The notes beneath the pieces were generated by a model. It was not told where the DNA came from. It saw only the letters and a list, made by a program, of their open reading frames with translations, and made no database searches. DNA of 36,562 nt, taken from positions 1 to 36,562 of the forward strand of contig JAJPKK010000040.1 in NCBI GenBank assembly GCA_021323775.1, read 5' to 3'. Positions 14,033 through 22,895 of the stretch are shown here, one piece after another. The stretch's first letter is position 1. Each line of letters starts with the position of its first letter. Source of the stretch: Hyphomicrobiales bacterium. GTDB lineage: Bacteria > Pseudomonadota > Alphaproteobacteria > Rhizobiales > Xanthobacteraceae. A program made the position numbers and the translations under genes.

Positions 14033-16000
14033 CTAACCGCTGGCGCGGGGCGGCCGCCGCCGCTCGTGGAACCACGCGCGGTACTTCGTCATCTTCGCGC
14101 GCTGCGCCGGCGGCGCATGCCGCCTGCACGTCGAGGCCTCATCGCTCTTGTCCGGCGCACCCCACCGCAGTTCGACGCAGTCGTTCACGTTGTACGCCAT
14201 CTCAAGATCCGCCGCACGATCAATCACATCGCTGAGCGAGAGCGTCCATGGGGAGCCATCGCTGCGCGTATAGGAAAACTTCCTCGCCGAGAGCTCCGAT
14301 GCGAGCACTCTCTCCAATTCGGCCTTCACCTCCGCAAGGCTCTTATTCTTCGGTATCGCGTACCGCTCAGGCCGCCGCGCGACGCGCTCCGGGAAACCGC
14401 GCACCACATCCAGCGCAATCAACAGCCGCAAATCGCGCGCCGGCGTGGCGAAATCCTCCCACGCGCCGGTGGTCTCGAAGATCGACGCCCCGTCCGGCAT
14501 GTCCGCGTCGCGGCGCCCGCTGTTCTGGAACTTCCGCCCGTTTTCGACGGACGTCACGCGGGCCTTCACTTGCTCTTCAAACGACGCGATCGCCTCCATC
14601 ATCGCGCGCACCGGATCGAGGGGCTCCGGCGATATCACGTCGTCCATTCGATCGTAAAAGTCTTCAGTCCCGAGCCGCGACTGATCGAGCGAAAAATCGG
14701 CGTATTGCGGATTTTTTGCAATTTCGTCGTTGGTGAGCCGTCGCAACATGCCGTTCTTCCCAAGCACAACCGGCCGGAAGCGCTTGAATCCCGGGCCTCC
14801 GAGAGCCGGGTCCTGCGCGAACAAGAAATTGCCGCGCCAAAAACGCTTCCGCGCGACCGTCCCGTCAGGCTGCCCGTCGACTGCGAGAATGACGCCCGCC
14901 CCGCGGTCCGACTGCGGCACCCGCCGCACGATCATCAATATATGCCCGTAGGGATCGGCAAACACGGTTCCCGGGCGGAGCGTCTCCTGCTTGAGCGGCA
15001 CGGGATAATAATCAGTGCTGTTGTCGCTCAGCGCCGTCCGCGCGGAACCGGAGTGGACGCTGTCGGAGACAATTCCAATAAAATTGGCGAACGACGCCGC
15101 CAGGCCCAGCGGCTTTGGCGCAGGTGGGGGCGCTGTCGCCGGCGCAGCTGCGCCCCTTGTCCCAAGTTCATTCGGGGCAGTTCCGGGTACGGGGGGCGGG
15201 GGCGGCGGACGAGCCTCCTCAGCATTTTGAATGCTGAACCACTGCGGGCAATGCGGCGGCCTGCCTCCGCCGCCGCGAGAGCACTTCGAGAACCCGAATG
15301 GCAGCCCCATCTTGAACGCGAAGTATGCGCGCAGGAAGTACGGAAGGTCGGCGCAGTCGGGGCGAAGGACGATTTTCATCTCGTCTTCCCCAAGACCCAA
15401 ATGATTGAACAGGAAATTGCGGGACCGGTCGCGCAGCACCAGGTGCAGCGCCGGCCACGACGGCTCTGCATCCAGAGGGTCGTCGAAAAGCTTCTCGATC
15501 CAGGCGGAGAACAGGTTTTCCGTTGCCCGATTCCAGGTATTGCGCAAGGGCCAGGTGCTCCCCGCGATCGAGCCGGGCCGCGGCGGCGCATTGGGACGCA
15601 CTCTGATTTCACGCGTGACGGGGCTGCACCCGGCTGGCGCCTGGGCGCGCACGAGCGTCGCACGCCAAGTCCCCGGAGCAGGCGACTTGATCTCGGCCAA
15701 CCAGAAATACGGCGGTCCGCCGTGGCGCTCTCGCGCTTGAGCGGCAGTGCTTCCATCGGGTGCAGTCAGCCGGATCTCGCCCTCAAAGGGTTTCTCCGCG
15801 GCGAACACGACGCGTAACGGAGCGCCCTTCCACGGTTCGATTGGCGAGGCCAGGAACGCAAGCTCGGCCGCATCCTCGCAGGCGCCGGGTGAACCTTCGG
15901 CCCGCGAGTCCATTCCCGAGCAGAGGACGAAAAAAAAAGCGCCGGCAATCAGCGACACGGCCGACCTGGGACCAACGATGAACTGGCGTTCTGGAAACAA
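14033..16000 (-). CDS. secreted protein with NlpC/P60-like cysteine-hydrolase features
   Basis: A large exported protein, about 655 residues from TTG at 16000 (AGGGGCACAA just upstream). Reading from ATG 16159 would add an implausible lead. PRSAVSLIAGAFFFVLCSG (11-29) is a signal peptide. Residues 55-135 look like a beta-sandwich (PLRVVFAAEKPFEGEIRLTA, then GTWRATLV). The segment RPDCADLPYFLRAYFAFKMGLPF (214-235) resembles the NlpC/P60 nucleophile helix (DCSG-type, Cys216). The later DPYGHILMIVRRV (His353) and AVDGQPDGT fit the His and polar partners. A Pro-rich linker (265-297) lies between them. If correct, it cleaves peptidoglycan peptides or a related amide. Its neighbour upstream is the DUF2272 gene. 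The fold is inferred by eye. Confidence 0.75.
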   Translation of the reverse strand: MFPERQFIVGPRSAVSLIAGAFFFVLCSGMDSRAEGSPGACEDAAELAFLASPIEPWKGAPLRVVFAAEKPFEGEIRLTAPDGSTAAQARERHGGPPYFWLAEIKSPAPGTWRATLVRAQAPAGCSPVTREIRVRPNAPPRPGSIAGSTWPLRNTWNRATENLFSAWIEKLFDDPLDAEPSWPALHLVLRDRSRNFLFNHLGLGEDEMKIVLRPDCADLPYFLRAYFAFKMGLPFGFSKCSRGGGGRPPHCPQWFSIQNAEEARPPPPPPVPGTAPNELGTRGAAAPATAPPPAPKPLGLAASFANFIGIVSDSVHSGSARTALSDNSTDYYPVPLKQETLRPGTVFADPYGHILMIVRRVPQSDRGAGVILAVDGQPDGTVARKRFWRGNFLFAQDPALGGPGFKRFRPVVLGKNGMLRRLTNDEIAKNPQYADFSLDQSRLGTEDFYDRMDDVISPEPLDPVRAMMEAIASFEEQVKARVTSVENGRKFQNSGRRDADMPDGASIFETTGAWEDFATPARDLRLLIALDVVRGFPERVARRPERYAIPKNKSLAEVKAELERVLASELSARKFSYTRSDGSPWTLSLSDVIDRAADLEMAYNVNDCVELRWGAPDKSDEASTCRRHAPPAQRAKMTKYRAWFHERRRPPRASG

Positions 16001-16131
16001 TTGTGCCCCTTGCCCTTTCGTGCCCCTTTCAGATTTATCGCGCAAACTATGGCTGAAATCATGGCAAAAATCGATTTGCGTCAGTCGGATACCGATCCAA
16101 CCGCAAGGTCGCACCGCGCGAGCGCTATGGC

Positions 16132-17226
16132 TCACCTCAACTGCAGCAGCACGAACCATTTCTTGTCATTGAGGGAGCAATTCTTGGAAAGGCCCGGCGC
16201 ATGCGGCGGGTGGCCCGCGGGCGGGGGCAAGCTCCAATGCTTGGGGCCGCCGCAATTACCCTTTTGCGAAGCCGAAAATGTCAGGTTCTGGCGTAGGTTC
16301 ATCTTCCTGGCGGTGACAGCCTGATTGACATTGCCGCCAATGGTGTAAACCTTGCGCGCAGCCTTATCGACATACGCGACGACCTCGCAATGGGTGCGCC
16401 GGACCGAGCGCGCCTGGACGCTGCCGTCGAGCTCTGCCCGGATGCGCTCGCGCACCGCCTCGTCGGTGGCGTCAGCGAGCGCGGACTCCCGCTGTTGGCA
16501 GATCAAATCACCCGCGCGAGGTCTGGTGGTAAGCGGACACGCGCGATAGATTCCGTCCCTGGCCTCGTTTTGCTGCTCGGCCGCGCTTACCGCGAAAGCG
16601 TCGTAGATATAGACCCGATGTGCGTTGGCGAACTGGAACACGTTCGGCGCCACGCCCGACTGCCGTATCACGTAGCTGATGAAGGCGGCTGACCATGAGG
16701 TATCGACGACGGCGGCGCGCAAAGCCGTCTCACGCAAGATTTCGCGCATATCCGGATCGGACACGCCCTCGGCCAGGCGCAGGAGCTGCGCGGCAGAGGT
16801 CCGTAGCTGCGCCGCCTCCTGGGCGTCTTGCGTCGAGACCGAGGCATCGCGGTAGCCGCGCACCTCAAGCTTGCTCGTGGGATCGTCGCCGAACAGCCCC
16901 CGCCAGTATTTTATTACCTGCCACCAGCCGAAATGGCCCGGTAGTGCCCGTGGGTTGCCACCGTCGTCCTCCTCGTGCTCGGCCTCCGTCAGGCCGAAGT
17001 GGAACAGACGGCCGTCGGAATCAATCTGATGGCCGCCGAAGCGGGTGAACTCGTCGATCGCAGTCTGCGCGATCCGCTGGCCGAGCTCCGTTGGCGCTTT
17101 CGCGGCGGTGGCGTTGCAGGTCACTTGCACGCCATTCCAGAACTTCATGGCGGTGCGGTTGGCCTGCGCGAATGCCGGATGCGCTAGACCGATCGCAGCA
17201 GCAATGGCGCAAACAGAGGTACGCAT
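16132..17226 (-). CDS. DUF2272-domain secreted protein
   Basis: 364 residues. ATG at 17226 follows GCGAAGGAGGGATT, an excellent ribosome site. A signal peptide RTSVCAIAAAIGLAHPAFA is cut near residue 20. The DUF2272 landmarks are WSAAFISYVIRQSGV (178-192), FANAHRVYIYDAF (199-211), CEVVAYVD and TIGGNVNQAV. This family is thought to have a papain/NlpC-like fold. Here the usual Cys position of the helix is Ala-rich, but a Cys precedes EVV. A 131-base gap separates it from the NlpC/P60-like gene downstream on the same strand, so the two may act together in the envelope. The function is unknown. Confidence 0.85.
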   Translation of the reverse strand: MRTSVCAIAAAIGLAHPAFAQANRTAMKFWNGVQVTCNATAAKAPTELGQRIAQTAIDEFTRFGGHQIDSDGRLFHFGLTEAEHEEDDGGNPRALPGHFGWWQVIKYWRGLFGDDPTSKLEVRGYRDASVSTQDAQEAAQLRTSAAQLLRLAEGVSDPDMREILRETALRAAVVDTSWSAAFISYVIRQSGVAPNVFQFANAHRVYIYDAFAVSAAEQQNEARDGIYRACPLTTRPRAGDLICQQRESALADATDEAVRERIRAELDGSVQARSVRRTHCEVVAYVDKAARKVYTIGGNVNQAVTARKMNLRQNLTFSASQKGNCGGPKHWSLPPPAGHPPHAPGLSKNCSLNDKKWFVLLQLR

Positions 17227-17449
17227 AATCCCTCCTTCGCAGGTGAACGGCACTGTGAAGCATAGCTCGCGAACAGCACGAAGCTCGATTATCCCGACCC
17301 AAGAACGCCGTCCCGACGAGGACGGGCAACCTTGCGCCAGCATTGGCGAGGGCGATAGGGTCGTGGTGTCTCGCGCCCGTTGAGAACTGACCTCCCGGTA
17401 CGCGGCCTTGGCGGCAACAGCGTCCTCGTGGGCTGACGCAAAAGCTTCG

Positions 17450-18529
17450 CTAGCAATATCGCATCACCGCTTCAACAAATTTGCGCCTGGCATGACCAAT
17501 CAGGCTTGTGGAAGACCTCACAGGGTGAACACGATTTGACAACAGAATCATGGCCAGGCCGCGTTTCGGGCATATCACCAAGGAAACGCCGGTAAAGCCG
17601 GTGTGCCCGACGGCATCGCTGTCATCGATTCCGTTCATGTAGCTCGGCCGCAGTCGATCCCAGCCTAATCCATATTCTCCTTCGCTGTCCTGCCATTGAC
17701 GGGACCACATCAGCTTTACGCTCGCGGCGGACAATGTCCTTGCCAGGGCGCCGTTATCGTGGCCTATCATTGATCTGGAAAACTTGCCGAGATCACGCGC
17801 CGTCGTGAAAATTCCGGCGTGGCCAGCCACGCCGCCCATCAGGTACGCGCGCTCATCATGAACAATGCCGCGCAACAATCCACCCCGATCGGAATCAATC
17901 TCCGTTGGAACAACGCGTCCTAACAGCGCCTTCGGGGGAACGAACATTGTCTCGCTCATTCCCAGTGGTTCGAAGATTTCGTTTTGACAATATTTATCCA
18001 GCGTGAGACCCGTTACGGATTCTACAATAACGCCTAAAAGAATATACCCCAAGTCATCGTAGATACGGCCAGTGCCTGGTAGATACAAAAGGTTTATCGA
18101 ACAAATTGATTCCAAGATTTCGTCGCGAGATTTGAGGTATCGGGGAAGGGGCTCCCCGCCGGGGAACCCGGCCGTATGTGCGAGCAATTGAAATATTGTT
18201 ATCTGGTCCTTAGGTGCTTGCCTCAGCTGCGGGACAAAATTAAAAGCCCGGTCATCCAGAGCGAGCCGCCTTCGCTCCACCAATTGCATGACGGCCGTAG
18301 CCGTTGCTAAGACTTTCGTCAGCGAGGCAACATCAAAGATGGAGTCCTCTGAGATGGGCCGAGCAATTGGATCGTACGTTTCACGCCCGAATGGAACATA
18401 TATCTCATGAGTGCTCGATATCACCGCAGCAACTGCGCCAGGAAATATTCCGTCCCGAACGGAGTCCCTCACGACTGAGAGGACGTCTGCACTCAGCCTT
18501 TCCGATCGCCTGTCCGCCTTCATCGCCAT
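17450..18529 (-). CDS. class C beta-lactamase-like serine hydrolase
   Basis: About 359 residues from ATG 18529 (ATG 18523 is equally possible; there is no clear ribosome site). The beta-lactamase/PBP4B family motifs are in order: SLTK (69-72, nucleophile Ser and Lys), YDD (157-159, where most relatives have YxN), and HTGFTG near the C-terminus in place of KTG. GVAGHAGIFTTARDL is also typical. No signal peptide is visible, so it is probably cytoplasmic, or its start is mis-set. Likely substrates are esters or D-amino-acid peptides. The gene is visibly richer in A+T than its neighbours, which hints at acquisition from elsewhere. Confidence 0.88.
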   Translation of the reverse strand: MAMKADRRSERLSADVLSVVRDSVRDGIFPGAVAAVISSTHEIYVPFGRETYDPIARPISEDSIFDVASLTKVLATATAVMQLVERRRLALDDRAFNFVPQLRQAPKDQITIFQLLAHTAGFPGGEPLPRYLKSRDEILESICSINLLYLPGTGRIYDDLGYILLGVIVESVTGLTLDKYCQNEIFEPLGMSETMFVPPKALLGRVVPTEIDSDRGGLLRGIVHDERAYLMGGVAGHAGIFTTARDLGKFSRSMIGHDNGALARTLSAASVKLMWSRQWQDSEGEYGLGWDRLRPSYMNGIDDSDAVGHTGFTGVSLVICPKRGLAMILLSNRVHPVRSSTSLIGHARRKFVEAVMRYC

Positions 18530-18688
18530 TTGGCCTGTACTTGATGCAAATGACACTCTACCGATTCCGCGAGATCTATCGCGGCGTCGCCGCGTTTTGC
18601 GTCGCGCATGCGGCGTGTCTTTCACTGATCGGATCCGTCCCTCATCGCGCGAGAGTTTGGCTCGCGCTCGCGGGGCGACACAAGCGTG

Positions 18689-19405
18689 TCACTTGAGCTC
18701 GAATTCGATGAATTCGAGCCGGGTCGTGCCGGTGTTCTTGATGCTGCGCGTTTCGCCCGCGTCCTTCCAGATGAAGTCGCCGTCATAGGGGGCCATCCCG
18801 CGATCTGCATTGCCCGGAACGACTTCCGCCAGCACGCCGCCGTGCACATAGACGCGCAAGCCCGGCGCGCTTTGCGTGATCTGTCCGGTCGATTGGCCAG
18901 GCTCCAGGATCACCCGCCAGGCGCGCACCCGCGCGTTATCCATGATCTGGGTAAAGCCGGAAACGCCGGTGCGGTCTGAAACCGTGTTCCCGTCCGGCCC
19001 GGCCTTCTTGAAGATGAACGAGATGTTGTGGAACGGCGTCGGGCCGACATTGGTGGCCTTGTGGGTGCGCGGACCGTTCTTGGTGACATTGGTGAAGGTC
19101 ACGCGGCCAGGCGCGCCTTCGCCCCCGGTACCAGGCGCGCTGACCTCGTTCGATCCGTAATTCTGGTTCGTCTGCGAGGCCGGCATCAGGTTCACCGAAA
19201 CGGAATCGGCGTAATGGATATGGTAGCCGGTGTTGCGTCCCGGCGGGATGTTGACATTCAGAAGGATGAGATAGTCGTTCTCGAACACCGGGATATGGAA
19301 CGGCGCTTTCTCCATACGCACCGGCTTGTCTTCGAGCTGGGCGATCGCGGGGCTTGCCAGCGCTGCTGCAAAAAAAGCGGTGGACACACAAACGGCGGAT
19401 CTCAT
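18689..19405 (-). CDS. exported cupin-like protein
   Basis: 238 residues with a signal peptide RSAVCVSTAFFAAALASPAIA (2-22). ATG at 19405 follows AAGGGAGGCATTC. The body shows two similar beta-barrel halves. The first has NDYLILLNVNIPPGRNTGYHIHYADSVSVNL (about 43-73), with the GxHxH-like metal-binding pattern of cupins. The second has VRAWRVILEPGQSTGQITQ (about 158-176), without the His residues. So one half may bind a metal and the other be structural. It is placed in the periplasm; the ligand and reaction are unknown. Confidence 0.78.
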   Translation of the reverse strand: MRSAVCVSTAFFAAALASPAIAQLEDKPVRMEKAPFHIPVFENDYLILLNVNIPPGRNTGYHIHYADSVSVNLMPASQTNQNYGSNEVSAPGTGGEGAPGRVTFTNVTKNGPRTHKATNVGPTPFHNISFIFKKAGPDGNTVSDRTGVSGFTQIMDNARVRAWRVILEPGQSTGQITQSAPGLRVYVHGGVLAEVVPGNADRGMAPYDGDFIWKDAGETRSIKNTGTTRLEFIEFELK

Positions 19406-19789
19406 GAATGCCTCCCTTAGCTCCAGGGCTGAAGGCAGCCTACAACAAACTGGCGGCTTCGGTAGCCCTCTGGGCTCCCCAATGAAAACAGCTAATTATG
19501 TAACGATTTCAATAAGGACAGACGGGCATTCTTCCGCCGGCGGGGTTATTCGCGGGCTGCCGAGGCTTCGCCCCGAGAAACAAGCAACTGGAGCGGCGTT
19601 GGCGCCACTTGCCTTCGAGGCCATCCAGGCCGTGGCGCTCGTTCTCGCCGCTGGCGTGCTTGACCGGCGCGCCCGGCGAAGGGCGTAAGAAAACAAGCGA
19701 CCACCCAAGGACAGGGTGGTCAGTTGATCGATACGCTATTTCTGGCTCCGAGCTGGTCCGCTTGGGGAGGCTCATGGGGTGGGAGCGGA

Positions 19790-19820
19790 GATGCGGACCA
19801 ACGCATCCAGATTTTTTTTT
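19790..19820 (+). terminator. intrinsic terminator-like hairpin
   Basis: GATGCG-GACCAA-CGCATC (19790-19807) followed after four bases by nine T. It points rightwards, yet no plus-strand gene lies within several kilobases upstream. Confidence 0.5.
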
Positions 19821-20103
19821 AATGTTAGAGTGCCGCAAAAAATCTTGCATCCAAAAATTCGCAAAGCAAAATGGGACAACAGGTCGCGCCTTATGAATCA
19901 GCCCTGCCCGACCTCGATGATGAAAAGCTCCAGTACGGACGATCAAGCCCGGATTTCTCGCCGCGCCAATCAACACGAGAGCCACCCGCTTTTTTGAGCC
20001 TGTTCGAAGACCGTTTGCGCCGCGGCGAGCCGACCAGATTACCGGCGGATCCTTAAAAGCGCCGCTAGCGTCTTCTTTTCGCTTTATTTACAAAGCCAAC
20101 TTA

Positions 20104-20149
20104 GCCTCGCCGTCTGTCGCTGCGAGCGGCGGGCGGGCGAGGTTTTTTT
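20104..20149 (+). terminator. intrinsic terminator-like hairpin upstream of rlpA
   Basis: CCTCGCC (20105-20111) pairs with GGCGAGG (20136-20142), with a further GC-rich hairpin inside, and seven T follow. It would block rightward read-through into rlpA. Confidence 0.6.
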
Positions 20150-20156
20150 CCGGCGG

Positions 20157-20198
20157 CCGCCCTCTCCCCATCCTGTCCCGCAGGGGAGGGCAGGGAGG
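20157..20198. repeat. palindromic repeat copy upstream of rlpA
   Basis: CCTCTCCCCATCCTGTCCCG followed by CAGGGGAGGGCAGGGAGG, a related but shorter copy of the GC-rich repeat family. Confidence 0.65.
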
Positions 20199-20238
20199 AA
20201 CCCGGAAAACAACTTCGGGGGCGATTGAAGGCGGGCTT

Positions 20239-21159
20239 GTGCCGCGCCTCGGCAATTCGGGGTGGTTGGGGTTGGGGAAAGAACGTCATTTCACGACCGG
20301 ATTACATGCGCTGGTCGCCTTGTGCATGCTCGCGGGCTGCTCCGGCGTTGATAAGATCGGCATTGTCGATCCGCGTTACGGCGCATCTTCGAGCGCGCGT
20401 TTGTATGCGCTCGGAGAGCCTATTCCTAAGGGAGGCGGCGTCTACCGCGTCGGCGCTCCCTATTCCATCGGCGGACGTACCTACGTGCCGGCCGAAGATC
20501 CGCACTACCGGGCAGAGGGCCTGGCGTCGTGGTATGGCGAGGATTTCCACGGCCGGCAGACCGCCAATGGCGAGATTTTCGACATGAATTCCGTGTCGGC
20601 GGCGCACGCGACGCTGCCCATGCCGAGCTATGTGCGGGTGACAAATCTCTCCAACAACCGTTCCGTCATCGTGCGGGTCAATGATCGCGGTCCTTATCAT
20701 CCCGATCGCGTCATCGACGTCTCGGTCAAGACGGCCATCTTGCTCGGCTTCTACACGAGCGGCGTTGCGCCTGTGCGGGTCGAATATGTCGGCACCGCGC
20801 CGCTTGAGGGGTCCGATGACAGCATGCTGATCGCCACGTTGCGCCAGGGCGAGCCGGCGCCGCCGCCGTCCCTCGTGCGGGTTGCATCGACGAAACCCTG
20901 GGTGCGCAACGTCCCCCTTCCGTCCGAGCGGCCTTATTCGCTGGGCGAAGGGCAGGCTTCTGACTCCCGGCCTGAAAACGACGCTTCGGGCGTATTCCGA
21001 GCGTCCGCCGTCGATTATAACACATCTGTGACCGCCGACGTCGCGGCGCCGATCCGGCCCGCGGTTTCGGCCTATGCGCCAGCGTTACCCGACAGGCAGA
21101 ATGGCGATCTCGCGTTGCCGACCTTGATGCGGGCAGCCAACGCCGGCAGCTTGTTTTGA
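20239..21159 (+). CDS. rlpA: RlpA family lipoprotein / septal lytic transglycosylase
   Basis: 306 residues from GTG 20239, with GAAGG about nine bases upstream. A lipobox LAGC (31-34) marks lipidation at Cys34, so it should be anchored in the outer membrane. The double-psi beta-barrel runs about 92-160: GLASWYGEDFHGRQTANGEIFD, then AAHATLPMPSYVRVTNL, then VRVNDRGPYHPDRVIDVS, with the Asp of NDRGP that is catalytic in RlpA enzymes. The C-terminal half is low-complexity and no SPOR peptidoglycan-binding domain is visible. RlpA cuts glycan strands lacking stem peptides at the division septum. The next gene, a D,D-carboxypeptidase, trims stem peptides, a functional match. Confidence 0.93.
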   Translation: MPRLGNSGWLGLGKERHFTTGLHALVALCMLAGCSGVDKIGIVDPRYGASSSARLYALGEPIPKGGGVYRVGAPYSIGGRTYVPAEDPHYRAEGLASWYGEDFHGRQTANGEIFDMNSVSAAHATLPMPSYVRVTNLSNNRSVIVRVNDRGPYHPDRVIDVSVKTAILLGFYTSGVAPVRVEYVGTAPLEGSDDSMLIATLRQGEPAPPPSLVRVASTKPWVRNVPLPSERPYSLGEGQASDSRPENDASGVFRASAVDYNTSVTADVAAPIRPAVSAYAPALPDRQNGDLALPTLMRAANAGSLF

Positions 21160-21480
21160 CGCCGGGCAGGGCAGGGTGGGCAAAGACGCAACCGGAATCC
21201 GCTGTTTCAGCGGCGCTGTTGAGTATCGAAGCCGGGCAAGCCCGACTTCGGTGCGCCGAGCCCGCCAGCGCTCGGCCTTTCGAGGGTCAGTGGGCGCGCG
21301 GAGCCGGGCCGGCCCCGTTGGCTTTGCCCAACCTACGGCCCTACGCCGGCGCCCCTACGCCGGCCCACAATCTGGCCTCTCTAATGAATGACATTACGGC
21401 CTCGTAAGGTGGGCCGCGATTGTTTCCCGTCGGGGCGCTTGCTATTGAAATACGCGTCCCGAGACGAAAAATAATGGTCA
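21160..21480. other. rlpA-dac intergenic gap with repeat-like sequence
   Basis: It holds GGGTGGGCAAAGACGC and CCGGGCAAGCCCGACTTCGG, short palindromic pieces like those in other intergenic repeats here. No coding region is seen; a promoter for the next gene may lie near the A+T-richer 21405-21475. Confidence 0.45.
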
Positions 21481-22764
21481 GTGAAGCGCCCGGTTTTGGC
21501 GGCGCGTGCTGGAACCCGAGATTCGACCGTGCCCGCACATTTCACAAAGCGCGCTTTGGTGCGACGCGGCCTTGTTGCGCTCGCGCTCGCCGGTCTTGCG
21601 GCTTCTGCCGCAGCGGCGCCGGGCGCGATAGGACTTGTCGGCGCCAAAAAGGATGATTTTCAAACCGCGGCACCTTACGCCATTCTCATTGATGTCGAGA
21701 CCGGCACCGTACTGTTCGAGAAGGGCGCCGACGTGCCAACGCCGCCATCGAGCATGGCCAAGCTGATGACCACGGAGGTCGTGTTCAACGAGCTCAGGCA
21801 AGGACGCATCAAGATCGACGACGAGTATATGGTGAGCGAAGACGCCTGGCGGCGCGGCGGGGCCCCATCGCACACCTCCAGCATGTTCGCTCCGATTCAT
21901 AGCCGGGTTCGCGTCGAGGACCTGCTGCGGGGAGCGATCGTGATGTCCGGGAACGACGCCTGCATTACGCTCGCCGAGGGCATTGCGGGCAGCGAGGCCG
22001 CGTTTGTCACGATGATGAACCAGCGCGCGCGCGAACTTAGGTTGACGAGATCCTACTTCACCAACTCGACCGGCCTGCCTGATCCGGCGCAGAAGATGAC
22101 GGTGCGTGACCTCGCACGACTCGCTCGCCATATCATACGCACTTATCCCGACTACTACGGCATTTACGGGGAACGCGAATTCACCTGGAACAAAATCCGC
22201 CAGCAGAACCGCAATCCGCTGCTGACGATGAATCTCGGCGCTGACGGCATGAAAACGGGCTTCACTTCGGATGGCGGCTACGGCCTGGTCGGCTCGACCG
22301 TGCAGAACGGCACGCGCCTGATCGTTGTCGTCAACGGACTGAAAACCGCGAAGGATCGCGCCGACGAAGCCAAGAAACTCATCGAATTCGGTTATCGCAG
22401 TTTCGAGCCGAAGCCGCTGTTCGCTGCGGGACAGATCGTCGGTTATGCCAAGCTGTTCGGCGGCGCGTCGGGCTCGGTGGGGCTGATAGGCGAGGGGCCC
22501 ATCAGCGTGCTGAACCCTAAAAATGCGCCCGAGCGCCTTACGGCAAAGATCGTCTACTGGGGCCCGGTGCCGGCGCCGGTCAAGCAAGGCCAACCCATCG
22601 GCAATCTGGATGTGTATCGGGGCGAGCGGGTGGTGGCGGAGGTTCCCTTGTTCGCCGCCGAGAATGTCGAGCGGGGAGATCTTCCGCGGCGCGCCTTTGA
22701 TGCGGCCTCCGAGCTGATGATCGGCCTGTTCCGCGCTGCGCCGAAGAAGCTTTCGGGCTTGTAG
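21481..22764 (+). CDS. dacF: D-alanyl-D-alanine carboxypeptidase (PBP5/6, DacF-like)
   Basis: 427 residues from GTG 21481. GTG 21529 is an alternative that would place the signal peptide (RRGLVALALAGLAASAAAA) nearer the start. The penicillin-binding motifs are complete: SMAK (91-94), SGN (156-158) and KTG (258-260). The C-terminal PBP5-type beta domain follows (KAGQ-like region, VVAEVPLFAAENVERG), ending in a likely amphipathic membrane helix (FDAASELMIGLF). It removes the terminal D-Ala of peptidoglycan stem peptides in the periplasm. Placement beside rlpA fits septum or wall maturation. Confidence 0.94.
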   Translation: MKRPVLAARAGTRDSTVPAHFTKRALVRRGLVALALAGLAASAAAAPGAIGLVGAKKDDFQTAAPYAILIDVETGTVLFEKGADVPTPPSSMAKLMTTEVVFNELRQGRIKIDDEYMVSEDAWRRGGAPSHTSSMFAPIHSRVRVEDLLRGAIVMSGNDACITLAEGIAGSEAAFVTMMNQRARELRLTRSYFTNSTGLPDPAQKMTVRDLARLARHIIRTYPDYYGIYGEREFTWNKIRQQNRNPLLTMNLGADGMKTGFTSDGGYGLVGSTVQNGTRLIVVVNGLKTAKDRADEAKKLIEFGYRSFEPKPLFAAGQIVGYAKLFGGASGSVGLIGEGPISVLNPKNAPERLTAKIVYWGPVPAPVKQGQPIGNLDVYRGERVVAEVPLFAAENVERGDLPRRAFDAASELMIGLFRAAPKKLSGL

Positions 22765-22774
22765 TGAGTTGTAT

Positions 22775-22801
22775 CCCGGATTGAGCGCAGCGAAATCCGG
22801 G
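22775..22801. repeat. intergenic palindrome before tmk
   Basis: CCCGGATT-N11-AATCCGGG, the core of a dispersed element often seen between genes of GC-rich proteobacteria. A related CAACCCGGGCTG follows near 22850. Confidence 0.65.
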
Positions 22802-22895
22802 CTTTGGCCTCCACGGGGGCAACCTCCTCCCTGGTTTCACTGACCGCTCAACCCGGGCTGCAACGCGACACGCCCACCACAAAACTCAGGACGAG

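Larger units (their letters stand above)
19406..20238. other. gap of about 830 bases without a convincing gene
   Basis: It carries two intrinsic-terminator-like structures on the plus strand (19790-19820 and 20104-20149) and a palindromic-repeat copy (20157-20198). A 61-codon open frame (19871-20056 plus) ends 48 bases before the second terminator but has no ribosome site or known motif. 19500-19720 looks like decayed sequence. Confidence 0.5.

Noticed and set aside
13913-15817. 634-codon plus-strand open frame
   Set aside because: Antisense to the NlpC/P60-like gene; Arg-rich composition and no motifs.
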